Origin: Sipunculus nudus
Taxonomy: Eukaryota > Annelida > Sipuncula > Golfingiida > Sipunculidae
Length of the DNA: 64,000 nt
NCBI GenBank assembly: GCA_026874595.1
Contig: CM049310.1
Coordinates: 84,979,056-85,043,055 of the forward strand
Reading direction: 5' to 3'
The notes under the pieces were generated by a model. That model was given only the letters and a program-made list of their open reading frames with translations, made no database searches and had not been told where the DNA came from. A program made the position numbers and the translations under genes. Each line of letters starts with the position of its first letter. Position 1 is the stretch's first letter. Below, in pieces: positions 35,640-47,575 of the stretch.

Positions 35640-36780
35640 CATTTTTATTGCTTGCTGGTGTCTGTCTGTTTTTTTTTTGGTCTGTCTCCACTTCTTTTAC
35701 CACACTGTTGCGGCAATCGCTTTCAAATTTACAAGGTTGATTGATAATCGAAAGTCCTGGAAACCTATTTTTTGGCAATATAGGTCAAAGGGTCAAGGTC
35801 AAGGTCATCCAAACTTCTCAAAACGGTCTTTCTTTATATCTTTGTCACTGTTAGTTGTATCTACTTCGAATATAAAAGGACTAATTTTTCAAACTTTATC
35901 TGTTTTAACGATTTAGAGGACTAGTTTTTATTGCATTAGGAAGCATTCCATAAGTACTCCAAGACTTTAGTAAGAATCTCACAATATCTTGCACAATATC
36001 TCGACAAACTAGATTTTATGATATTATTTTGTTATACCCTAGAGGCCATAGTTTTGCATCAACCCTTTTAGAACTGGTACATCCTATGTCTTATATTAAT
36101 ACATCAAAACGGATTTTTCATTTTTGAAAAATAGCCTCTAGGGGAAGCTGAACTTGAAAAACATATTACTTTTTGTTCATATTTCCGAAATTATAAGCCC
36201 TACTACATAAACTAAAGCTGATCATCACCTGGGCATTACACGTCGTCAGATGCAGAAATAGGCTAATAATAAGGCACGGATATCGATACAATATCGTTAC
36301 AATACATTCCTTTCTATTCATGGTTACTAAGGGTGTTATAAAGCACCTGGGTATTGGAATGATCCTCGAGAGTAAAATAATTAATTTACAAACTGCCGAA
36401 CCAACATGAATTCTATCAGCTCAATGAAAGAAAAGGCTATCTCTATTCCCCCGCCCGCCGGATTTGCTGATTTGGTTACAACAGGGACCGTGTTATCTTA
36501 TCTCGCCGAAGATATGTTATAGGGAAGTAAGCATGGTGTTCTCCCTATTCGAGCATTACCCCGAATACTTGAACCTCATACTTGAATACCTAGAAAAAAA
36601 GAAAGATTGATCACAATATTTATGCAAGATCATGTTTACTGGAAATGAGACTGTGAATGATGATTTAAGCACAATACCCTGGATAGTATAGCTTAAGGTG
36701 AATGATATATATATATATTAAAATACATTGCTTCGAGACCATGCAACCACCCAGTGAGGGTCTAAATCAATACAAAACAA
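35640..36780. other. Worn repeat sequence, no gene
   Basis: 35680-35830 has the TTTCAAATTTACAAGG...GGTCAAAGGGTCAAGGTCAAGG pattern of a common degenerate invertebrate repeat. The rest, to 36780, is unremarkable AT-rich sequence. Confidence 0.45.
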
Positions 36781-36782
36781 TA

Positions 36783-37420
36783 AATATTGTTAGGATAGGC
36801 GACATTAAGTACAATAAATCAACTGTTACGCACTTGGAAACCTTTCAAGAGTTATATATAAGAGGACATTTGATAAAAAAAATTATGCCACTTATCTGAG
36901 CATATATTGACTTAACTGTCAGGTATAAAGGTTAATGCTATATTTCAATAAGACCTTATCACATAATGAGACCCCATGAGACCTCCTTACCACGTTTATG
37001 GATAGAATGACGTATCTTAGCATTTACAAGTGAGATCAGCTCAAAAGAGAGGCACTCTCGGTTTGATCAAACAACATTTGATCCAGGGTTGTCTGATTCG
37101 TGTCTTAACGTAGATTGCTACTTCCTACTAAGATACTTCAGTGCAGCGCCATAAAGTCCCCAGGGGTTTATATCCAGACAACCACACATGAGAAAATATG
37201 CATTGGTCAGATGTCAGTGGTACTTAAGAACCTGATCAATCTTGTGCAGGTCTGCATGAGCTGTAGTCGTGATTAACTATGGGATCTCTTTGGAACAACG
37301 ACATGATACTTGACGTATATTATATAAAAATACAATAAATAATTTCCAACCACGAGTGGGGCAAGGTGGACAAAATTTTTAAATATCTCTATCACCAGTA
37401 GCTAGCGCATTATTTAAAAG
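36783..37420. repeat. Segmental duplicate, blocks A and B copy 2
   Basis: 36783-36950 matches 31985-32160 and 36966-37420 matches 34430-34855, in the same order and orientation. In the first copy the two blocks are 2.3 kb apart (with the MITE at 32427 between them); here they are adjacent. Confidence 0.75.
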
Positions 37421-37468
37421 ACCATTTTCGACTTCTAGTGAGAATTAACCATTCTCACTATATATATA

Positions 37469-38319
37469 CAGGGAAACCTTGTTGTGTCGAACTCGGTTAA
37501 GTCGAATTCCCGCATGTGTCGAAGTCGAACGTAGGGTCCCTGTAAGAAATAGTTTAAACTCACTAATTTAACTCCGCTTGTGTCGAAGTCGGATGTGTCG
37601 AAAACCGGATGTGTCGAGGTGTTTTGTTAGACCCAAGCTAATATTTCTGTCGCTTAACTCGAAGTCATGTTTGGAAAACAGTTGTGCAGGGCCCGTCTAT
37701 CATGATTGAGCCGTGATGACCAGTCATGATTAAATAATACCAACAAGGCTCTCACTCATCAAGCGCGATGGCTCTGTCGACTCAAGGTCATGCTGCTTTG
37801 ATGTTTGGACAACAGTTGTGCACGGTCCAACAATCCTACCTACGGCCGCGATGACTAGTTACACAATTAATACCGGTATCACGCGCGATGGCTGACATAC
37901 CTAGCTCGCTGTTAACTTGTTTGGCCAATTAGTCACTCATAATGATGCCTTTCTTCTCTTTCCGACAAAGCATTAACGAAAGATTATGGAAAAGATCAAA
38001 CATAATCCAATTCTTACCTTTGATGTTTCTAGGATAATGTTGAACTGAAGGTGATCTGAGCCAATCATTTATTGATTTGTGTGCTTTTATACACATACAT
38101 GTATGTGCTCTGATTTCACTTTCTTTATCAACCTAATCCCATTTTGGTGGTACTTATGATTTTTTTATTGTTAACGAAACAAATGTATATAAAATTTTAT
38201 GTTGTTCTTTCATGAAAACATTTGTGAGTACTATATGACATAGGCCCTACACATATGCAGTATTTATCGAAAATAGAGAAGTAAATTCACCAGTCCCTTC
38301 GACTTCGACACAACAAGGT

Positions 38320-38322
<3 letters not shown>
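37469..38322. mobile_element. pogo-like non-autonomous DNA transposon
   Basis: About 854 bp inside a TA tract. The left end is CAGGGAAACCTTGTTGTGTCGAA, broken here only by the quoting limit into CAGGGAAACC and TTGTTGTGTCGAA. The right end is TTCGACACAACAAGGTTTC, its inverted repeat, with the outer CCCTG lost. A CAG start, an AACC block and a TA target are typical of the pogo/Tigger group of Tc1/mariner elements. Just inside the left end, GTGTCGAAGTCGGATGTGTC units repeat. No transposase frame remains. Confidence 0.65.
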
Positions 38323-38388
<66 letters not shown>

Positions 38389-38440
38389 ACATACAGTGTT
38401 CCGGCCAGTGTTTGACACTGCCGTAACAAGAGAATCACAA
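38323..38440. repeat. TA microsatellite and segmental block C copy 2
   Basis: TA tract 38323-38385, then AAGACATACAGTGTTCCGGCCAGTG, the counterpart of 35055-35125. Confidence 0.7.
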
Positions 38441-38598
38441 GAGCTTTAATCACATCAAACAGAGCCTATTGTACAAGGATAGCCATTGCATCGTTATTAT
38501 GATTTCACAACAGAAGATTTTACTTAGCATTTTAATATTGTTGTTTCAGATTATTTTATTGTCAGCATCGCCTTATTTATTCAATGAATTTAAGTGAA

Positions 38599-38835
38599 TT
38601 AATTTTGGGTAACGACTGGAACAATCACTCTAGGAACTATCTCAACTCCTATAATAGTTAGTGGTAGAGGCCATAGTCCAGAAGGGGCTTGGAGACCTTC
38701 GTTTAGTGGCAAGAAGACTGTAAGAATATGTCTGGGTATCAGCTGGGACGGCCAGAGCTGATCAAGAAGATCGTGTCTGTTAGCTATAATGACCGAGATG
38801 TTGGAGATGCCAGTGAACATATTGACGGAAAAGAC
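38599..38835 (-). CDS. Terminal exon candidate, unknown protein
   Basis: Minus strand: a very good acceptor (TTTTTTTTATTCCTCAACAG) followed by 78 open codons in phase 0 and a TAA at 38599-38601. It reads VFSVNMFTGISNISVIIANR, then LLDQLWPSQLIPRHILTVFL, and ends VIVPVVTQN. The composition looks protein-like, but the family was not recognised. No upstream exon was identified. It may be the last exon of a gene starting further right, or a relic. Upstream, the frame stays open beyond the acceptor to 38916 only by chance. Confidence 0.35.
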   Translation of the reverse strand, partial: VFSVNMFTGISNISVIIANRHDLLDQLWPSQLIPRHILTVFLPLNEGLQAPSGLWPLPLTIIGVEIVPRVIVPVVTQN

Positions 38836-39833
38836 CTGTTGAGGAATAAAAAAAATTGTATTATAAGTGAAAATACGTGGTAATAAATAGTAGTTCATGA
38901 ATTTAGAACTATTCATGGTGGCTTTAATGGTCGCGATTTATTTCCTTTCATAACAGGGAATTTTTTATATTTTTCAGTACCGAGAGTGCAGAATATTTAT
39001 AATATATACAAGAAATTATAAAATGTAATTTCTGTTATTTTCTTTTTAGTATTATAGTTAAGACGACTCTCTTTCTCACTCCCTATATGATATATTCAGT
39101 AAAATTGCCTTGAAACAGTAAATAGCTGTATTTCTGATCAAAACATGTAAACATGGACCTGTATCTATATAAGAAATGCATTTTCCTTTGACGGTGTCTA
39201 CAATCATGCAGAGAGGGAAGCATGCGCAACACATCGAGATTTTAAAGCTCATGAATGGTCTCGTGTTCCCACGGTGGTGGAGGTTTGGAGATATGTGAGT
39301 AAACTACGGGTTCATAGTCCTATAGCGATATGTGTAAATACTGATTCTTGTTCTAAAAGATTTATGAATCATTAATAGTAAACATAAACAACCAGAAATA
39401 TAAAAGGAATCGTAGGATTGGAGGGTTATTACAGATCGACGCTATTCTTAAGCCACCCAACCTACATTTCTATAAACATGAGTGCCTGCATTGCATGGAA
39501 ACCATATGTTGATCCCACTCAAATATGTAAACACTGGACACGGAAACATGTCATTAGGCTTTATGATATCTGACACTTTGAAGGACACGGTACGTCTTGT
39601 CCCTGATTACAAAAGTTTTGACAATCAATCATTATTTAATATTATATGCTGACTCACGGCTCTCGTTCTTCACAACAACAATAAAAAAACCCCCAAACAT
39701 TCTGCACTAAATGGGGCCACTTTGAAAATGTGACCATAGGTACATTTAAATTGACGTAACAGGACTGGTTAAATTCCTAAAACTTAATGTTTTAGCAATA
39801 AAAGGTATAGTTAATTTTGAATATTTGGCAGAT

Positions 39834-40328
39834 CTAAAGCCTCGATCGGTCACAACCTGCTACGGTCACCGCATAAAGTTGACCACCCTTCGGTTTTTAA
39901 AACCTCAGGAATACCTATTCGGCAGACCTGCTGCAACGGCAAGGTGTCTTCCTTATTCTCACGGCCTTCGCACTGTAAAGTTAGCTATCCCTGCTGATGC
40001 CGCAAGCTAACCTTGCGGAAGCCACAAAGACCCCTTACGTCAGCCACAGGTACACTGTACGTCTCTCGGGTAGCCGAGTAGGCGTTAAAAATCTCACGGG
40101 CATCCTATGACATCCGTACGTCTACTGTACGGTGCCCGAAAGGAGCCAGTAGGTGGCTGCCTGACGCACGGCGGCCGCATCAATTTAAGCGCTTGCGCTA
40201 ATGTCAGTTACGGTCGTTGCGGAGTCCCTGCGGCCTTCGAAAAACACACATTGCTGTACGTCAACCGCACGGAATAGCCTATTACACCCGCCGTACGGCG
40301 ACCGTATCCCGGTTGTGACCGAGGCTAA
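39834..40328. mobile_element. GC-rich inverted-repeat element
   Basis: About 495 bp, markedly GC-richer than its surroundings and rich in CpG. The left end is TAAAGCCTCGATCGGTCACAACC-like and the right end GGTTGTGACCGAGGCTA; they form inverted repeats sharing AGCCTCG and GGTCACAACC. The interior repeats CGTACGG/CCGTACG words (for example around 40115-40135 and 40255-40305) and can fold on itself. No transposase frame; the open frames inside follow the repeat words. Probably a foldback-type MITE. No clear target duplication seen. Confidence 0.65.
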
Positions 40329-42733
40329 AAATGCACTTGAGCATTTTCTGGGTCGCTGGTTGCATTTGTTGGTAAAAGATTCTATTCAGTAAACAACACG
40401 ACAGGGTGTTTGTCAACTAATCTAGCCCTGCCAAAGGCCGCTCAATCATCTTGCCCCCAGCCCTCATCTTTGTCAGTCGCCCGATGGCTAACCCCTCCAT
40501 ATTTAAAATGGTTGGGGGGGGGGGGGGGGGCGTTACATATGATTTGTTCACTTTTTCAGGTAGACAAAACTAATTGAAGTTTTTGGGAAAACTGGACTTA
40601 ACCAGACTGGCGTGAACAGTTTTCTTAATTTCAACAAGCTCCTTGAATCAGTAACAAATTCACTCGAGTTTCCATAAATTCAAATGTAAAAATTTAAATG
40701 ATTTGAAAGGGTTTCAAAATTTAATACTCTGTTAAATCGAAATGTTTAAACTTCATTTACAAAAACTATACAAAAAACCTGGCGATTTTTAAATAAATTT
40801 TTGATTAATATAAAAATGTATTCTGTACCTGCTTTAGATGTGCTGTAATAAACTGTTTTGCACGCTTGCATACTCAAACATAAGCCTCCAAACAAAGTTG
40901 ATATTACCAAAATGTTTAAAATCTTCTAAGCTTTAAAAAAATGTATACTTTAAGGGGTCTTAAGGCATCAGATTGTTCAATGCAAAGGAAAAACCGAAAC
41001 AAGGTATGGTCTTGCTTTCTTAACAGCGGAGGCGTCATTTTATCTTCAAGGGGGGGGGGGCACGCACACACATTTGCAATTGTGACACGTTTAAAATATA
41101 TAACAATGAAGTAAACGGATTTAAAAATAAGATTTATATTTCCCCTATAGGTTACTTCTGAACCAGGTTTAGTTATATAATATCCCATAGTAAACTCTGA
41201 AATGGAACCAAAGTCTGCCACTCGAACTATTAATAAATTTCATTTCCAAGATATGAAATTTATTCTCTGGATATCATTGGGGATTATTATATTGACCAAC
41301 CCCTGACTAAAAACTGTGTGTGGTGGTGGTGGGGGGGGATATATTACCCCTTCCCCCTGTATTGACGTCCACCTTTACAGCATTGTATATGACTAATGAA
41401 AGACATTCCTCTGGTCTAGTTTTCAGATATTCAGTTATATTTCGACCTCGGTATCAACATATAGCGACACCGTCTGTGGAAACCAGAGACTAAAACTACT
41501 TTCAGCGGACTAGACACTCTGCATTAATCGACCTCTGACCTTACGTTAATAAACAAACTCTGGCTTATGTGAATGCTAACGATATACATGCGCCTGATGG
41601 GTCCACTGTTTCGTATATTTGTATGGAAAAATGGATATTGAAACAAATTCATCATAATAATAATAATTGGTTTAACTCGTGAATACATCTTCATTCAAAC
41701 TTGATTTCTTTAGTTCCATATCATTAAAAAGCTGAAGAATAAAAACTAGTGTGCAACGATGGAGGTTTTCAGCAAGTGGCGACACCTGTCTGTAGTAATA
41801 TAACTATCTGCGCTTTTTTTGTTTTTTTAAGTATTTACCAATGTCATATACATGATCATAATATTTCACGCGGTATGCCTATTAGAAATTTTACTCAAAA
41901 TTTCGTTAATATATTAGACGTATTTTCGTGGAGGGGGAAATGAAAAAATAGAGTCTTGTTGAGTTATATAATAATGAGGCTATTTATTTTGTAATTTGTA
42001 ATTGACTGAGGGCCAACTGCCAGTTCTGAAAGTTGATAAAATGATGATAAAATAGAACATACATTTCACCGTATTATTTTTGATAAGATGGGTTGAGTGA
42101 TTTAAGCAGATTAGTTGCATATAACAATAATATTGGGTGCTAATATTTTGGATTTCTTTCAAAATTGAGCATTAACTTTTTTTATGTAGCCTCTTACACA
42201 GAGCCAATGGGAGCATGGAAGCGCAACTGTATATCTGTATAAAACACAGATGTGTTGATGTTGGAAACCATTGTTAAGAATCGGAATTATAGTATAGGAG
42301 GTTGAGGGTAAATATGTCATTTCGTACAATGCACTGGGGCTTCTGTATGCAACAGCGAATGTGTTGGTATAATGTGTATTTGAGGGCAATATAGTCCATT
42401 AAAATATGTAGATAAAATTGCTTCAAGGCCAATTAGATGAAAATGGATGATTTTGTGGTAAAGATTTCTTGGAATAAGTAATTTTTCGTAAGCTTGGGCA
42501 TATGCAATGTAAACAAAAGGAGTTTCCTTGAAACATGTCAAATTCTTATTTTGAAGTTTGCCAGTTAAGACAAGTTGTCCCCGTCATTGCGCACGAATCT
42601 AAACATGTAGAGGTTCGTTTTGAGTAAAACTACCTCTAGCGAAAGGGTACCGCCACTCAGAGCATCTCGGCTGCACCTGCAGGAATTGGGGGATTAACCA
42701 TTATTGCATGCTGAATTAAGACATGATTGCCAA
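40329..42733. other. No gene recognised
   Basis: AT-rich sequence with G tracts at 40510-40530, 41050-41060 and 41327-41338. Short frames at 42159-42541 overlap each other on the minus strand and lack splice support. Nothing supportable as a gene. Confidence 0.5.
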
Positions 42734-42913
42734 GGGATCGAGAGACATTTGTTGTTTACATTTCTGATCATACAAGTGAGACGATGACAGGGTCCGTCAC
42801 TGCCGGCAGGGATTATTCATTGTGCACCATAGACATTATCCCTGCGCGGAGTTTGGTACACCATGTGCGGAGTTTGAGCCATCATGGAAAATATTCTGGC
42901 AAGGTCAAGACCA
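42734..42913 (+). pseudogene. Fibronectin type III-like exon fragment
   Basis: The plus-strand frame reads ETFVVYISDHTSETMTGSV, then AGRDYSLCTIDIIPARSLV, then HHVRSLSHHGKYSGKVKTR, and a CCAG|GTGAAG donor follows. Spacing and residues suit the second half of an FNIII domain (strands C to G; the usual Y-x-V-x-V-x-A and G-x-x-S positions read HHVRSLSHHGKYS). The first half with its Trp is missing, the acceptor (GATTGCCAAG) has no pyrimidine tract, and no companion exon was found. It is probably a split-domain exon or relic of an Ig/FNIII-type receptor. Confidence 0.4.
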
Positions 42914-43267
42914 GGTGAAGTGAACACCTCTTGTGCACTTTGTAAGAGAAAAACAATCTTTTTTTTATGTACATTTAGTGGTATTCCTCAAATACTATAC
43001 CTTCAAAGATATAAGATAACACTGTATGATTTTGACCGCACGAAGATACGGTTCACGCCAGGAAGTCCACCCCAGTGGGCGATGCATGAGGCATTTGTGA
43101 TAAACTCAACTTGCTAGTTAAATTAATGTCGGAACCTGGTCATATTTGATATTTAGTACCATATCAAGCCCATATAATACAGTGGCATGTTAAGAATTTG
43201 CGATGGGTGGTGGTGGTGCGCAGCACAACACTCGGGGCCCAGGGTCTTTACCTTTTTTTGCAAGTAA

Positions 43268-43374
43268 GTGTATATATATATATATATATGTTTATATATA
43301 TATGTATATATATAATATATTTAATATAGTATATAAATATATATAGGATAGTATATAAATATATATAGGACCCA
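43268..43374. repeat. TA-rich low-complexity tract
   Basis: Broken TATATA runs, including two copies of GGATAGTATATAAATATATATA-like sequence near 43335-43370. Confidence 0.8.
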
Positions 43375-43849
43375 GAAAAAATTAACCATGTTCTGTTAAA
43401 AGTTAATTTTCCTCAGACATAGAAAGATTGAATGGTCTCTAAGGATTCTGGCAAAGTGACTTTTACCTATCAGAGCACTCCAAAGTAAAATAATGATTAG
43501 AGACTAGTATAAGCACAAAAATGATAATATAAACAAATCAAACACCTTTTCTAGATTGATTTTAATCATTATGAAATTACCTGAAATGGCACCAATGCAG
43601 TTATTTTAATATGTAACTGATTTCATAAAGTTGAAAACAACTGACAGTTATTCCATATGAATAACTTTACCACATCAAAAGATGGGCATGCCTAGATTTA
43701 TATAATTAAAACGCTATATGTTATATATGTGCCGGAGAGATAAAAAAAATACTTTCAATAATTTAATTGCTTTCAGAGGCTGCTTTCATTCATATCTTTT
43801 ATAATTGGTTACAGATAGTTTAATACAATAATAATCTGTCTAGCATTGT

Positions 43850-44665
43850 AGGTGCCCCCAAGGGTACGATATTTGGACAAGTTCGGATGGTATTGTGATG
43901 TACGCAGATGATGTCACTGTATATTGCCATAAAAAATGCTGAAAAAAACTGAGATTAAATAACAGCGTACTGTATAGCAAATAAAATTCTAGTATGAAAA
44001 AAACCTACTCACTCTATATTATAATAATCAATAATCAATATTGGAACCAACTTTACCTTGCTCTGATTAAACTAATTTACTTGGCGTGATAATAGATGCT
44101 TATTTATCCTGGAGACCACATGTTAATTCATTATGTAAAAAAAACACTCTCCAACGATAGTTCTTTACCGTATATCAAGCTTTCTTTCTCTGCAATCATT
44201 GACCAAGGTGTATGGGACAATCTTTCAGCTACATACTGGCTATGCCCTAAGCATCTGAGGTTGTTCCTTATCGTCTACCAACAATAAGGTACAAAAGATA
44301 AAAAAGAGCTGTCAGAATTACAACCAAACATTACGATAAAAATTTAAATTCCAATGTGCTGTGAACTGGGATGGATGAATCTACATTGACGCTATTCATA
44401 TTCTATATTGCAGTGCTTATGTATAAATATGTTTGCTTCATGGCTCCTGGTTCACAATGGCATAGTTTTCCTTTCTTAATAAAGCTCACAATCATCGGAA
44501 TTGGGCTGTTGTAAGTTAAAAATTAGTCGTTTCTAAACCTAAAACTAACTATTAGAAAAATCTTCATTATTTTCGGCCAAAAGTCTGGAATAGTTTGTCC
44601 ACTGAAACTAGATAAGTCACATGCTTCTTTCAAGAAACGATTTAAACAAAACATTTAAGAGAAAT
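43850..44665 (+). pseudogene. Jockey/CR1-like reverse transcriptase relic
   Basis: Plus-strand remnant in several frames: GAPKGTIFG (motif B, usually GVPQGS/TILG) at about 43851, MYADDVTVYC with an intact catalytic Y-A-D-D at 43901-43912, then LLGVIIDAYLSWRPHVNSLC (44070-44135), VWDNLSATYW (44212-44240), a basic KIKK/RAVRIT block, ELGWMNLH (44359-44385) and FRPKVWNSLSTETR (44570-44615). The order is that of the C-terminal half of CR1/Jockey-group LINE ORF2. Motifs B and C are only about 13 codons apart rather than the usual 35 or more, so an internal deletion has occurred. Many stops; dead. Confidence 0.75.
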
Positions 44666-45006
44666 CATCGGCCACATGACATTTGGTACAATTGCATATT
44701 TTTCGTTGGTGTGTGTATCAGTTGTTTTACTAAACATTCATTCATCATATAAAAATAAAAGTTAACTTCTTTATATGTTGCTTATTCAGAATATTGCTAT
44801 GGCCAAATCCATCAATGTTGCCTCGTACCTCACATCGTAGATATAAATACTGACTGTGATATATTAGTACTCTGCTTGCTTTTATAAGTACAAATAAAAT
44901 ATACTTTCTATTTATGCTTGTATGATTTAGAGTTCACACAATTATAAATATTCGTGTTTTATACCCTGACTAGCATGCATTGCGAGTTGCGAGATGCTGA
45001 AATGGT

Positions 45007-45217
45007 CTATTGTATTGATTTGGTGTATTGTGGTATTAGGGTTGTTTTGGGAATAAATTATGGTTATTTGTTAACAAAAAAAAAAAACACTGACTTCTTT
45101 GTTCATTCCCCGAGACATTTCACGGTGCTTAGTGTTGCAGAATCTGATTTTTTTTCCCCTTGACAAAATTTATGTTCATCACGCATACGTGATTGGTTGA
45201 TGTTAGGTTTCGTAACA
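45007..45217 (+). mobile_element. Fragment of the LTR-like element
   Basis: Matches the last 215 bp of 17864-18632, from TATTGTATTGATTTGGTGTATTG to TTTCGTAACA, including ACGCATACGTGATT. The 5' part of the element is absent. It shows that the 17.9-kb sequence is an interspersed repeat. Confidence 0.7.
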
Positions 45218-45775
45218 ACATATTCTTATTATACTCACCTTCATCCATATTCAACAGTCAGTACAACCAACAGAACAAGTATAGTAACCGAAGCGAAAAT
45301 TCGCACAAAGTTATAACAGTGAAAGCAAGACATAAGGTTCTGATAAACAAAGTACCTACTGGCGTCGAGCTCTCTATAAATATGAGAAGGTCTGAATTCC
45401 ACCTTAACTAATACACAAGGTTTTTACAAACGTTTGAAGGAACATTTCTATTTAAATATGTTGTTATATATGTTGAATCTGTGTTTGAAAGAGTAACTGT
45501 TGGCTTTGCTTCTGGCAGCGTCTCGGAATTCTTCAGATTTAAAAGAAAGATGTTAAAAGGTTTGTTTTATATGTTCAAAGAAATTACCAAACATTAGAGA
45601 CTGGATCGGGTCATGGTCTTCAAAATGATTAATTTTATTTTTACTGTCTTTCGCTGAACAAAAAAGGCGGTATTTAATATATGATAGTTGTACATTGTTA
45701 CAAATTTTATGACAACTTTGACACACGGCGCCTTTCTCTCTTTCTTAACACCCACATCAACTCTCACTCTCTCTA

Positions 45776-45828
<53 letters not shown>
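45776..45828. repeat. CT and AT microsatellite
   Basis: (CT)n passing directly into (AT)n. The frames across it are low-complexity translation. It borders the Penelope-like relic. Confidence 0.9.
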
Positions 45829-45837
45829 TTAGCGAAA

Positions 45838-46475
45838 AGCGGGTTCTCAGAAAACTTAAAATATGTTGAACCCACAGTGAAAAGCAAAAGAAACAGGAAA
45901 AGGAAAATAATATGGTTCAACCCCCCCTGCAGCCGTCATGTAAAAACCAACATTGGCAGACAATTCATGAAACTAGTTGGAAAACACCTCCATTAACATC
46001 ACAGGTACCACAGGTTATTCAACAGGAACAATTTGAAAATTAGCTATAGCTGTCTACCCAACATGTCTAACCTGATCAGCAAACATAATATGAAGTTTTT
46101 AAATACGGACAATGCTGTGAATGTACCTCAAAACAATGTAACTGCCGTAAAATAAAAACGAATGTCCTATGAATGGTCAGTGTCAGCTGAGATGCATTGT
46201 CTATAAGGCAACAGTTAGAACAGACAATGACGAGAAACACTACATCGGGTGTACTGAAGGTGATTTCAAGATAAGAAGCAATCCTTTCGTAACAGATCTC
46301 TGAAAATACTGAACTGTCTAAACACATTTGGTCAATAAAAGACAACAATATCAATTACAAGCTCTCCTGGCAAATATCTGCCAAGGCAGTACCTTACTTC
46401 TGTGGGACCAGGGAGTGTGATCTCTGCTTGTCTGAAAAGATACTTATAGCAAGCCCCCCCCCCTCCTGGAACTTT
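45838..46475 (+). pseudogene. Penelope-like element relic with GIY-YIG domain
   Basis: Plus-strand remnant in more than one frame: RKRKIIWFNPPCSRHVKTNI, GRQFMKLVGKHLH, RLFNRNNLKISYSCLPNMSN and LISKHN, then a Cys-rich CNCR...MNGQC stretch, IVYKATVRTDNDEKHYIGCT and EGDFK, where YIG (46241-46249) is the GIY-YIG nuclease signature, then LSKHIWSIKDNNINYKLSW and ECDLCLSEK. This block is typical of the region downstream of the reverse transcriptase in Penelope-like elements with a GIY-YIG endonuclease. Stops and shifts make it dead, and the RT part itself is not present upstream. Confidence 0.65.
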
Positions 46476-46633
46476 GTTGAGCTGAAATTCTCTCCAAGTG
46501 CCGCCATCAAAACAAATTCACTCTGAAATATTTTAAAAACTAGCATTCGTACTAATATTCAGCGTGCCCCCCCCCCCCCCCTTCCCCCCAACCCCAAGTT
46601 ACATATACTTTTTACATTGGCATTTGGTAAATC

Positions 46634-47570
46634 AGGAACCATCGAGTGCCAGGCTATATGTCCTAAGTGTATGTCGGTTCATAATAATCTTTTATTCATA
46701 GACACGGGGTCTGCCTTATCCGTGTTGTCAACGTTTTACAAGGGACATGCATATTACTTAAATTCAACAGCGAAATATTGCCATACTGAAAGCCCAAATA
46801 TGCTCTAGATCCTGTATGCTCTAATTTAGATAAAAAAATCGGGTATCAACAGGAACAGCATCGACTTTTATCCTTTGCAGGAAAATCTGGAAAATGCAAC
46901 CTAAATGTTTCCGTTTGGAGTAGGGACTTTTTTTCAGCCGGGGGGGGGGGGGGGGGGAGGGGTTTGGAGGTCACGGTGGAATATTACCCCAAATGTTTTA
47001 AGGGTAGGGAAACGCGACCTTTGCCGCTTATATTTGTGTTTTGTGTGTTGGAGATTTTCCCCAGGCTTCCTTATTTCAAACAGTTACGGGGAGGGATTTT
47101 TGTCGGCACTCCTATGGCACTCCACATGTTCTCAGCAAACAAGGTCTGGAGTAAAAGCACGGTACATGTATTTAAAATCATCCCACATATGCTGTCCTGA
47201 GGCAGGTGCTATAAATAAAGATAAATGAAAACATAAAAGACAAGGTAATCTTTGCTGATAGGTCAAATAAGAGGCTAACAAAAGAAACATGGGACCAAAG
47301 GTAACATTTAAATACAATAGACTGAACAAGACTTCTGACAGCGAGGTTCTGATAAATAAAGGATTTTTTTAGATTAGTAGACTAAATATAAGGAGACATA
47401 GATGAAGTGTGGGGACACAATGTATACTAAAGGTAAAGGTTTACTGATTGATCGAACCTTTACTATCGCATGACGCAATAAATCTGACTATTAATGCTCT
47501 CTTGATAAACTTTCCGTCCACCGTCTCTCATATAAGTAGCATACAAAGTAGATTTACTGCCTCTTTGTAT
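46634..47570. repeat. Segmental duplicate 2, copy 1
   Basis: Collinear with 49970-51020: GAACCATCGAGTGC, AACAGGAACAGCATCGA, a G tract with AGGTCACGGTGG, CTATAAATAAAGA, CATGGGACCAAAGGTAACATT and GACCGTCTC-like blocks occur in the same order. Identity is roughly 75-80% by eye. No conserved reading frame, so non-coding. Contains the G tract 46939-46960. Confidence 0.75.
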
Positions 47571-47575
47571 AACTA

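Noticed and set aside
39825-40392. Plus-strand frames in the GC-rich block
   Set aside because: They follow the CGTACGG words of an inverted-repeat element and lack family features.
45239-45333. Minus-strand leader-like exon (ATG at 45331, core SVTILVLLVVLTV) with a perfect AAG|GTGAGT donor
   Set aside because: An in-frame TGA lies two bases before the donor, so the leader cannot be spliced on. It could be a dead signal exon, but the evidence is thin.
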